DNA of 8,774 bases from Candidatus Krumholzibacteriia bacterium (GTDB lineage: Bacteria > Krumholzibacteriota > Krumholzibacteria > WVZY01 > JAKEHA01). Position numbers and translations under genes: made by a program. Location: contig JAOTVO010000097.1 in NCBI GenBank assembly GCA_029863355.1, forward strand, positions 1 to 8,774, given 5' to 3'. Below are positions 1 through 6,052 of the stretch, one piece after another. Every line of letters begins with the position of its first letter. The first letter of the stretch is position 1. The notes under the pieces were generated by a model. It was not told where the DNA came from. It saw nothing but the letters and a program-made list of their open reading frames with translations, and did no database searches.

Positions 1-179
1 CCCTCGAGCTGGAAGTTGAGGTCGGTCTGGTAGCTGGCGACGTCGATGTGCCCGTAGCCGAGGCTGTTGAACACCGACTGCAGCGCGCTGCCCCCCGAGC
101 CCGAGAACACGGAGGCCCGCGCCTGGCCCCCGGCCAGGGTTGCGATGCACAGCGCCAGGATGAGAAGCTTGTCCTTCAT
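1..179 (-). CDS. Exported protein of unknown function, N-terminal fragment
   Basis: Reading leftward from an ATG at 179-177, 59 codons remain open to the window edge, so only the N-terminus is present. Residues 1-22 are a clear Sec signal peptide: K2/K4 charge, a hydrophobic core (LLILALCIATLA) and an ARA cleavage motif before S23. The mature part starts with a Gly/Ser-rich stretch (SVFSGSGGSALQ), then FNSLGYGHIDVASYQTDLNF. No Cys lipobox is seen. An AGGGG element lies 6 nt upstream of the ATG and supports this start. I do not recognise the family. The opening loosely resembles secreted surface or PEP-CTERM-type proteins, but the C-terminus that would decide this is outside the window. It is transcribed in the same direction as the M16 operon, 255 nt downstream of it. 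Confidence 0.72.
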   Translation of the reverse strand, partial: MKDKLLILALCIATLAGGQARASVFSGSGGSALQSVFNSLGYGHIDVASYQTDLNFQLE

Positions 180-211
180 GGGGAACCCCTATTGGCCCAG
201 AAACCCTATCT

Positions 212-229
212 ATCTGCTCGCGAGTAGAT
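212..229. promoter_or_regulatory. 18-bp near-palindrome, possible operator
   Basis: The sequence ATCTGCTCGCGAGTAGAT reads as its own reverse complement except for one G/T position (8 of 9 pairs). It sits 33-50 nt upstream of the ATG of the minus-strand exported protein, a typical distance for an operator or promoter-overlapping site. No regulator gene is adjacent and no convincing -35/-10 pair could be placed around it, so the role is inferred only from symmetry and position. Confidence 0.35.
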
Positions 230-245
230 TTACCCGCCCAGGCAA

Positions 246-272
246 TTGCAGGATGGATGCCGTTCCATGCAA
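246..272. other. Bulged inverted repeat in intergenic gap
   Basis: TTGC (246-249) pairs with GCAA (269-272), and ATGGA (253-257) pairs with TCCAT (264-268). This gives a 9-bp stem with a 3-nt bulge and a 6-nt loop. No T-run follows on either strand, so it does not look like a classical intrinsic terminator. It lies between the end of the M16 operon and the start of the next minus-strand gene and could be a transcript 3'-end structure or chance. Confidence 0.2.
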
Positions 273-434
273 AACGCGCCGATTGGGCACACCGTAACCA
301 GTTGCCTCAGAATGACTTAGTCAATAGCCCGCATCTGATATGGCGCGCCCGATCCGCTTTCTCGGAAAACGCCTTCGTGCCGTCATTCTGTTGGGTCAGG
401 GCCCACAGGGCGGGGCAAACGGCCCAGGCGCCCG

Positions 435-1109
435 TCACATCTCGATGCTCTCCAAGACGATACTGACACGCTGCGCGGGGATCTCCTGCTTGATCACAAC
501 GTGCGGCGAGTCCTTCTGGACGTAGAGCAGCTGCTCTCCGTCGGCCGTCTTCAGTCGCACCTTGTAGGTGGCGAACGAGCCCGCCGGCACCATCAGGTCC
601 TCCTCGCCCTCGACGGTGATGGTGACGTTCTGCAGGCTGCCCGACTGAACGTCCAAGGTCGGGAACTTGTAGCTGCGCGTCTCTCCGAGGGGCAGCGTGG
701 CGATGAGGTACTCGACGCAAGCCGAGAGCAGCGCCCCGTTGACCAGCTCCACCTCGACGTTCTTGGGGCCTTCGGTCTGCTCGCGGCCGCCTTCAATAAT
801 CCCCTTGGCCGTGCGGCCCTCGAAGGTATAGTGCGCCTTCATCGTCTGGCCCATCGCCGACATCTCGTACACGTAGGCGAGCGGCTCGAATGCCTCGGTG
901 CCGAAGGTGACGTGCTCCTCCATGCTGATCATGCCCTTGAGCTGCATGTCGGCCTGGAAGCCGTCCTCGGTGCGCTTGAGCTCGGTCTCCATGTCGCCGA
1001 GCTTCATGGCGTCCTGGACCGAGACCGAGTAGACCGCCTTGACGTCGCGCAGCGCCGAGGTGTCGTAGTCGAAGTCGATGCCCTGCACGGCGAGCTCGTC
1101 CATCGTCAT
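435..1109 (-). other. C-terminal extension domain of the inactive M16 subunit
   Basis: About 224 residues (~472-695) follow the M16 module after the typical closing segment ALYDIEGNPM. Usual M16B chains are about 420-460 residues and end there. The extension alternates beta-strand-like stretches (ADMQLKGMIS, MKAHYTFEG, NVTITVEG, YKVRLKTADGEQLLYVQKD). It contains a VPAGSFATYKV motif like that in secreted beta-barrel or LolA-like domains (DUF3108-type). No catalytic motif is evident. I infer a ligand- or envelope-binding role, but only the domain's presence is directly seen. Confidence 0.5.
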
Positions 1110-2522
1110 CGGGTTGCCCTCGATGTCGTAGAGCGCGACCGCGGCGATGGGATCGATCTTCTCCTTGACGTCCCCGGCGTCGCCCACGGCCACGATGGCC
1201 AGCCGGTCGGGGTGCAGATGCGCCTGCATGACGCCCTGCACGTCGGCCACGGTGACCTCCGCGATCTCGTTGCGGTAGTTCTCGAGGTGCTTCTTGTCCA
1301 GACCGAGCAGCTTGGCCCTACCGATCTCGCTCGCGATCTGGCTGGGCGTTTCGATCGTCGTGGGGAAGTTGCCGACGAGGTAGGACTTGGCGTCGTCGAG
1401 TTCATCCGTCTCGACGGGCTCGTCGACGATGCGCTCCAGCTCGGCAAGCATCTCGGTGAGCGCGCTGTCGGTGACTTCGCTGCGCACGCTGGCGGTGGCG
1501 CGGAAGTAGCCCACGTCCACCGCCCTGCTGAACGTGCTGTACGCCCCGTACGTCCAGCCCTTCTCCTCGCGCAGATTCAGAAACAGCCGCCCGGTTGCCC
1601 CGCCGCCCAGGATCCGGTTGGCGACGGCGACGGCCGGCCAGTCCGCGTCGGTGGGGCGCATGCCCACGTGCCCGACGTAGAGGTTGGTCTGCACCGAACC
1701 GGGCCGGTGGTAAAGCGACACGTTGCGCGCGGTGCGCTCCGGCGGCGTGGGATACTCCACCTGGTCGGGCGTGCCTTCCGCCCACGAGCCGAAGTACTTC
1801 TTGAGGTCTTTCTTGACCTGCTTGGCCTTGACGTCGCCCACGACGAATATCACCGCGTTGTTGGCCACATAGTTGCGTGCGTGGAAGCCGGCCACGTCGG
1901 CGCGCGTGATACCCTCGACGGTCTCCACCGTGGGCGCGATCGCGTACGGGTGGTGGCCGTAGACGACCGACCGGAAGTGGCGGTCAGCCATGGACGTGGG
2001 GTCGGAGAGCTCGAACTCGAGCGCCGTTTTGAGCCGCTTGCGCGCTGTCTCCAGCTCGGTCTCCGGGAACGTCGCGCCGGTGACGATGTGGGAGAGGAAA
2101 TCGTAGGCCGTGTCGAGGTGCTCGCTCAGGATGGTAACCGTGAGCCACGAGTAGTCGTCTCCCGACGAGGCGTTGAACTGCCCGCCCTTGGATTCGATCC
2201 ACTCGGCCAGCTCGTCGGAGTCCTTCTCCGCTGTGCCCTTGTTGATGAGCTCCGCCGTGAACTCGGCCAGCGACGCCATGCCCTCACCCGCGTGCACGCT
2301 GCCCGCGCGCAGCGCGAGCCAGATGGAGGCGATGGGCTGCTCGTGGTGCTCCACGACGATGACTTCCAGCCCGTTCTTCAGCTCGTACTCGGTGAACTTG
2401 GGAAACGACAGCTTCTTGAGCGGCCCGGGCGCGGGAGCCTCTTCCTTCGCCCAGCCGGCGGCCGCCGCCAGGACCACCGCGGCCGACAGGACGATCGCAA
2501 TCGATGTCTTGACGCGTTTCAT
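435..2522 (-). CDS. M16 peptidase-like protein, inactive partner subunit with C-terminal extension
   Basis: This is a 695-residue exported protein. The ATG at 2522-2520 is chosen over an upstream in-frame Met because AGAGGAG lies about 7 nt upstream and the protein then begins with a signal peptide (MKRVKTSIAIVLSAAVV..., likely cleaved after GWA at 25). Residues ~39-465 are a two-half M16 module. At the HxxEH zinc site it reads E87-F-T-A-E91, so both histidines and the glutamate base are absent and it should not be catalytic alone. The second half keeps the R312...Y325 pair (GRLFLNLREEKGWTY), which in heterodimeric bacterial M16B enzymes completes the partner's active site. Residues ~472-695 are an extra beta-rich domain with a VPAGSFATYKV segment, reminiscent of DUF3108/LolA-like folds; this assignment is tentative. 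It lies 22 nt after the active subunit gene, so the two are very likely co-transcribed and form a periplasmic heterodimer. Confidence 0.92.
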   Translation of the reverse strand: MKRVKTSIAIVLSAAVVLAAAAGWAKEEAPAPGPLKKLSFPKFTEYELKNGLEVIVVEHHEQPIASIWLALRAGSVHAGEGMASLAEFTAELINKGTAEKDSDELAEWIESKGGQFNASSGDDYSWLTVTILSEHLDTAYDFLSHIVTGATFPETELETARKRLKTALEFELSDPTSMADRHFRSVVYGHHPYAIAPTVETVEGITRADVAGFHARNYVANNAVIFVVGDVKAKQVKKDLKKYFGSWAEGTPDQVEYPTPPERTARNVSLYHRPGSVQTNLYVGHVGMRPTDADWPAVAVANRILGGGATGRLFLNLREEKGWTYGAYSTFSRAVDVGYFRATASVRSEVTDSALTEMLAELERIVDEPVETDELDDAKSYLVGNFPTTIETPSQIASEIGRAKLLGLDKKHLENYRNEIAEVTVADVQGVMQAHLHPDRLAIVAVGDAGDVKEKIDPIAAVALYDIEGNPMTMDELAVQGIDFDYDTSALRDVKAVYSVSVQDAMKLGDMETELKRTEDGFQADMQLKGMISMEEHVTFGTEAFEPLAYVYEMSAMGQTMKAHYTFEGRTAKGIIEGGREQTEGPKNVEVELVNGALLSACVEYLIATLPLGETRSYKFPTLDVQSGSLQNVTITVEGEEDLMVPAGSFATYKVRLKTADGEQLLYVQKDSPHVVIKQEIPAQRVSIVLESIEM

Positions 2523-2544
2523 GTCTTTTCTCCTCTGTATATCA

Positions 2545-3870
2545 TCAGGACGACGGCGGCATGGCGACAACCACGGTGCGGTTGTTCTCGCGCAAATACG
2601 TGTTGGCCACGCGTTGGATGTCCGCGGCCGTCACGGCCATGAATGCCTCCAGGTCGCTGTTCACTTCGGCGATGTCGGGGTGGAAGCGCACGTAGTGCTG
2701 GAGTTCCTCCGCTTTCCTCATCACGGTTTGCCGCGAGCCGACGAACTCGGTCTTGAAGTTGGTCTTGAGCTTCTCGAGCTCGTCCGCGCCGAGTCCCTCT
2801 TGCTTCACGCGCTCGAGCTCTTCGAACATCAGAGATTCGCACTCGGCTATCTCGCGGCCGGCGTTGGCGGCCACGATGAGCATCACGCGCGACGGCCCCA
2901 GGCGCCCCTCTACATACCCCCAGACGCCGAACGCGGCCTCCTCGTCCTTGACCAGGCGCTTGTGCAGGCGGCTCGACTCACCGTCGGTGAGCAGGTCGGC
3001 GAGGAGCTCGAGGGCCGGCGTGTCCGCGTGGTCGTGGAGCGGGATCTGATAGCTGACGAACGACGCCGGCACGTTGGCCTTGGGCGAGTCCACCACCTCG
3101 CGGCGCTCGCCCTTGGACATGGGCTCGTCCCACTGGGGGAAGGTGCTGGGCGAGCCGGCCGGGATGTCGCCGAAGTACTCCTCGACCATCTCCATCGTCT
3201 TCTTGAGGTTGATGTCCCCCACCACCACGAGCACGGCGTTGCTCGGGCAGTAGTAGCGGTCGAAGAACGCCTGGACGTCGCCGACCTCGGCGGCGTTGAG
3301 GTCGTCCATGCTCCCGATCACGGTGTGGTTGTAGGGCCAGCCGTCGTAGCCGAGCGTGTCGGCCACCATGAAGGCCGCGCCGTAGGGCTCGTTGTCCACG
3401 CGCTGGCGGCGCTCTTCCTTGACCGTCTCGCGCTGGTTCTCGAAGTTCTCCTCGGTGATGGCCAGCGCCCGCATGCGGTCCGCCTCGAGCCACAGGCCCA
3501 GGTTGAGGCGGTTGGCGGGGAGCACCTCGTAGTAGTTGGTGCGGTCGGTCGTGGTGGAGCCGTTCATGCTTCCGCCCGCGCGCGAGATGTGCTTGAAGTG
3601 GTCGCCCTTGTCGAGGTTCTCCGACCCCTCGAACATCATGTGCTCGAAGAGATGGGCGAACCCGCTGCGGCCGGGCTCCTCGTTGGCGCTGCCGACGTGG
3701 TACCACACGTTGACAGCCACGACCGGGACCGAGTGGTCCTCGGAGAGCACGACGCGCAGGCCGTTGGCAAGCGTGTGCTCGGTATACTCGATGGTGCCGG
3801 CCGTGCCCGCCACGCCGTGCGCGGCGACGGCGAGCAGCAAGGCGGCCGCCAGAGAAACGGTGCGTTTCAT
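2545..3870 (-). CDS. M16 zinc metallopeptidase, catalytic subunit
   Basis: This is a 441-residue exported zinc peptidase of the pitrilysin/M16B family. The ATG at 3870-3868 has GGAGG 6 nt upstream and begins a signal peptide (MKRTVSLAAALLLAVAAHG). An upstream in-frame Met would add an arginine-rich leader and is rejected. The inverted zinc motif H73-L-F-E76-H77 is intact, and E153 follows H77 after 75 residues, the family spacing for the third ligand. H73, H77 and E153 would hold zinc and E76 would act as base. In the second half the usual Arg/Tyr pair is R301...F314, so the tyrosine is replaced; the partner gene supplies an intact pair. Residues ~28-440 cover both M16 halves, the normal length for a single-chain subunit. 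It is the first gene of the operon, under the promoter at 3978-4007. Its likely role is peptide or misfolded-protein degradation in the periplasm; the substrate is unknown. Confidence 0.94.
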   Translation of the reverse strand: MKRTVSLAAALLLAVAAHGVAGTAGTIEYTEHTLANGLRVVLSEDHSVPVVAVNVWYHVGSANEEPGRSGFAHLFEHMMFEGSENLDKGDHFKHISRAGGSMNGSTTTDRTNYYEVLPANRLNLGLWLEADRMRALAITEENFENQRETVKEERRQRVDNEPYGAAFMVADTLGYDGWPYNHTVIGSMDDLNAAEVGDVQAFFDRYYCPSNAVLVVVGDINLKKTMEMVEEYFGDIPAGSPSTFPQWDEPMSKGERREVVDSPKANVPASFVSYQIPLHDHADTPALELLADLLTDGESSRLHKRLVKDEEAAFGVWGYVEGRLGPSRVMLIVAANAGREIAECESLMFEELERVKQEGLGADELEKLKTNFKTEFVGSRQTVMRKAEELQHYVRFHPDIAEVNSDLEAFMAVTAADIQRVANTYLRENNRTVVVAMPPSS

Positions 3871-3977
3871 GGATTCCCTCCGGAATTCGCGCGGATAGCG
3901 CGATCGTGTGTCGCTCGGGTGCATGGAGCGCGAGGTCGGTGACGCTGTCTCGTGCCCTGTGGGATAAGCGCGAGATA

Positions 3978-4007
3978 TTTATATCCGGAACCGGCCCCAC
4001 CCGTCAA
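3978..4007 (-). promoter_or_regulatory. Sigma-70-like promoter of the M16 operon
   Basis: On the minus strand, TTGACG (4007-4002) is followed after 18 nt by TATAAA (3983-3978), an AT-rich island in an otherwise very GC-rich gap. This predicts a start near 3971 and a ~100-nt leader before the ATG at 3870. The -10 box lies inside the symmetric element GATATTTATATC (3974-3985), which might also bind a regulator. Confidence 0.6.
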
Positions 4008-4014
4008 GCGAGAG

Positions 4015-4032
4015 GGGCCCGTTTCCGGGCCT
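4015..4032. repeat. Short GC-rich inverted repeat
   Basis: GGCCCG (4016-4021) and CGGGCC (4026-4031) form a perfect 6-bp stem around TTTC, extended by one G-T pair. It sits 8-25 bp upstream of the -35 box of the protease promoter. It is not followed by a T-run, and both flanking genes point away, so it is not a terminator. It could be an operator or chance in GC-rich DNA. Confidence 0.25.
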
Positions 4033-4154
4033 GTGTCCGCCGCCGCGTCGCCGCGGGCGGCGGGACCCCGCGCCTGCACGGGGCACGCGGGGCTACTCAC
4101 TCCCCGGACTACGCGACGGTCCGCGCGGGGGTTGCGTCGCCGGCGCCTATTCCG

Positions 4155-4183
4155 TTGCGGACCATCCAAACCTGGGCTACCAT
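4155..4183 (+). promoter_or_regulatory. Candidate promoter of the dehydrogenase operon
   Basis: TTGCGG (4155-4160), 17 nt, then TACCAT (4178-4183) gives a sigma-70-like layout with correct spacing but only moderate matches. It would start transcription near 4190, leaving a ~63-nt leader before the ATG at 4253. No better pair was found in the gap. Confidence 0.33.
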
Positions 4184-4252
4184 TGGACATCCGTCGACCC
4201 GCCGCAGCCGGCGGACACGCGAACGCGGGATCCACAGGCACCGCACCGAACC

Positions 4253-5716
4253 ATGACGCTCCTCGAGAAACCCAACCGCGAGGCGGGTGCCGCCACGCCG
4301 CCGAGCGAGGGGGACCCACACCCGCCCGCGGTCCGCGTCACCTTCGAGGGGCGGACCCTCGATGCGATCGCCGGCGAGACCATCGCCCGGGCGCTCTTCC
4401 GCCACGGCATCCGCACGCTCTCCTACTCGGTCAAGTTCCACCGTCCGCGCAGCGTGCTCTGCGCCCGCGGCCGCTGCGCGGCCTGCGCCGTCGAGGCCGA
4501 CGGCGTGCCCGGCGTGAAGGCCTGCACCACGCCCGTCGCCGACGGGATGGCGATCCGCCGCCAGGACTACCGGCCTCCCTACGGTCCCCTGCTGACCGCG
4601 GTGGCGCGCGTGGCGCGCTTCCCCGCCGGCTTCTACTACCGCCATTTCGCCCGGCCCGCGTGGGTGCGCGAGCGCTTCCTGGCCAGCCTGCGGCGAATGG
4701 CCGGCGTGGGCCGCATCGACACGGCGGGCCCGCCGCGCTTGCGGCCGGTCGGCCCGCACCGCTCCGGCGCGCGCCTCGACGCGCTCGCGGCCCGCTACGA
4801 CGTGGCCGTGGTCGGCGCCGGTTTGGCCGGGATGTCGGCGGCTCTCGCCGCCGCGCGCGAGGGGGCCCGCGTGCTCCTGGCCGAGGAATACGCCTTCCCC
4901 GGCGGCCACGCGATCGGCGCGCTCGCGCACGCCGAGCATGCCCAGACTCGCGACACGCTCTGTGCCGAGGTCGCCGCCGAGCCGTCGATCGACCTGGCGC
5001 TCGGCGTCACCATCCAGGGCTTTTACCCGCCCGCGACCCTACTCGCCTTCGCCGGCGGCCACGGGCCGCGCGACCCCGGCACCCTGCGCCGGTTGACGGC
5101 GGGTGCGGTGGTGCTGGCAACCGGCGCGCTCGACACCATTCCGCTCTTCGAGAACAACGACCGGCCCGGTGTGATGGGCGCGCGCGCGCTGCGCCTCTCG
5201 CTCGCGCGCGACGGCCTGCCCCTCGGTTCGCGCGCCGCGATCTGGGGCGACGCCGACGGCGTGACGGAACTCGCCGTCCTGCTGCGCGCGCACGGCATCG
5301 CCGTGGCTGCCTGCGCTTACACGGACGAGCCGGGCGAGGGGGTGGGCGGCGTGCCCGTCGTGCTCTCCGAGGCGCAGCTGGAGGCGATCTCGGGGCGCGA
5401 GTGGGTGTCCGCCGCGACCTTCGCGACGCGCGCCGGGCGTATTCGTGTGGCCTGCGACCTGGTCGCCGTAGCCGCGCCGGGCCAGCCCGCCTTCGAGCTC
5501 GCCCAGCAAGCCGGCTTCGCGTTCCATCTCAGTGACGGTCCGGCGCACGCGCGCGTGCTCGTCCCCACGGAGACGCGCCGCGACGTGGCGGGCACGCCCG
5601 TGTTCCTCGCCGGCGCGTGCGCGGGCATCTCGGGATCCCACGGGGCTTGGCGCGAGCGGATCGCGCACGCGCGTGCGGCGGGCGAGGCGGCGGCGCGGGA
5701 GGTGCGCGTTGGCTAA
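4253..5716 (+). CDS. Amine/amino-acid dehydrogenase alpha subunit: [2Fe-2S] domain fused to FAD/NAD(P)-type oxidoreductase
   Basis: This 487-residue protein is related to the N-terminal half of sarcosine oxidase alpha (SoxA) and to HcnA+HcnB. Residues ~26-100 form a Fer2_4-type ferredoxin domain with ligands C70, C75, C78 and C91 (CX4CX2CX12C). A linker like that of SoxA follows (FYYRHFARPAWVRERF, 127-142). Residues 182-490 are the FAD domain, with GAGLAG at 188-193, an acidic cap (LLAEE) at the end of the second strand, ATGA at 289-292 and NDRPGVM at 302-308, a hallmark of this family. The second dinucleotide motif is degenerate (WGDADG, 331-336), as in SoxA. The GcvT-like folate domain of SoxA and the BFD-like tail of HcnB are both missing; the latter is the next gene. 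The inferred role is to accept electrons from the beta subunit and relay them onward in the cytoplasm. The ATG lacks a good Shine-Dalgarno site, but no better in-frame start exists nearby. The exact substrate is unknown. Confidence 0.88.
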   Translation: MTLLEKPNREAGAATPPSEGDPHPPAVRVTFEGRTLDAIAGETIARALFRHGIRTLSYSVKFHRPRSVLCARGRCAACAVEADGVPGVKACTTPVADGMAIRRQDYRPPYGPLLTAVARVARFPAGFYYRHFARPAWVRERFLASLRRMAGVGRIDTAGPPRLRPVGPHRSGARLDALAARYDVAVVGAGLAGMSAALAAAREGARVLLAEEYAFPGGHAIGALAHAEHAQTRDTLCAEVAAEPSIDLALGVTIQGFYPPATLLAFAGGHGPRDPGTLRRLTAGAVVLATGALDTIPLFENNDRPGVMGARALRLSLARDGLPLGSRAAIWGDADGVTELAVLLRAHGIAVAACAYTDEPGEGVGGVPVVLSEAQLEAISGREWVSAATFATRAGRIRVACDLVAVAAPGQPAFELAQQAGFAFHLSDGPAHARVLVPTETRRDVAGTPVFLAGACAGISGSHGAWRERIAHARAAGEAAAREVRVG

Positions 5717-6050
5717 GACCATCGTCTGTCACTGCGAGGACATCACCCTCGACGAGCTCCACTCGGCGCTCGCGCAGGGCTACTTCGAGATCGAGTCGCT
5801 CAAGCGTTACACGGGCATCGCCACCGGCAAGTGCCAGGGCAAGTGCTGCATCGTGCAGACGCTGCGCGAGCTGGCGAGCCCGCGCGGGAGTGCGGGCATC
5901 CGCGCCGGACTCGCGCACGGTCCGGGCGAGCCGCTCGCGCCGATGCGCGACGAGGACCTGGCCGCGCTGGTGCGCATTCCCACCATCCGGCAGCCGGTGA
6001 CACCGCTGCGCATCGACGACATCGTCGAGCTGGGCGCGGAGGAGGAGTGA
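5709..6050 (+). CDS. Small BFD-like [2Fe-2S] subunit of the dehydrogenase
   Basis: This 113-residue protein starts at TTG (5709), chosen because GGGAGG ends 6 nt upstream and the protein then opens as MAKTIVCHCEDITLDEL, the normal start of this family. The start overlaps the end of the alpha gene by 8 nt, suggesting translational coupling. C7 and C9 (CHC) and C42 and C47 (CQGKCC, with C46 as an extra cysteine) fit the CxC...CQGxxC signature of the BFD-like [2Fe-2S] domain found C-terminally in HcnB-type proteins and as the small subunit of dye-linked L-proline dehydrogenases. Residues ~54-113 form a tail (RIPTIRQPVTPLRIDDI) resembling the R-P-x-x-P segment that follows this domain in HcnB relatives. 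I infer that it holds the second iron-sulfur centre in the electron path between the flavins of the alpha and beta subunits. Confidence 0.88.
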   Translation: MAKTIVCHCEDITLDELHSALAQGYFEIESLKRYTGIATGKCQGKCCIVQTLRELASPRGSAGIRAGLAHGPGEPLAPMRDEDLAALVRIPTIRQPVTPLRIDDIVELGAEEE

Positions 6051-6052
6051 GC

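Larger units (their letters stand above)
3871..4252. other. Divergent intergenic region, 382 bp, no gene
   Basis: This gap separates the 5' ends of the minus-strand protease operon and the plus-strand dehydrogenase operon. It holds the protease promoter (3978-4007), a weaker plus-strand promoter candidate (4155-4183) and a GC-rich hairpin (GGCCCG/CGGGCC, 4015-4032). No small ORF here has a Shine-Dalgarno site or a protein-like composition. Open frames crossing it are GC-rich Arg/Pro/Gly artefacts. Confidence 0.7.

Noticed and set aside
380..434. Possible intrinsic terminator after the M16 operon
   Set aside because: Only 4-5 bp GC stems with short loops were found and there is no T-run, so no terminator is claimed.
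2523..2570. 16-residue N-terminal extension of the inactive M16 subunit
   Set aside because: It would overlap the end of the catalytic gene and place an arginine-rich leader before the signal peptide. A good ribosome site supports the later Met.
501..2642. 713-codon open frame on the plus strand opposite the inactive M16 gene
   Set aside because: Its translation is rich in His/Val/Arg/Leu repeats with no recognisable domain, while the minus strand has a signal peptide, ribosome site and clear M16 homology. Long antisense frames are expected in GC-rich genes.
3871..3924. 18-residue N-terminal extension of the catalytic M16 subunit
   Set aside because: A charged leader before the signal peptide is implausible, and GGAGG is positioned for the ATG at 3870.
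2173..3942. 589-codon plus-strand open frame opposite the catalytic M16 gene
   Set aside because: It has a low-complexity composition and no ribosome site, and lies opposite a gene with an intact HxxEH motif.
3952..5535. 527-codon plus-strand open frame overlapping the alpha subunit in another frame
   Set aside because: It is Arg/Pro/Gly/Ala-rich with no motif. The alternative frame carries the four-cysteine cluster and FAD motifs.
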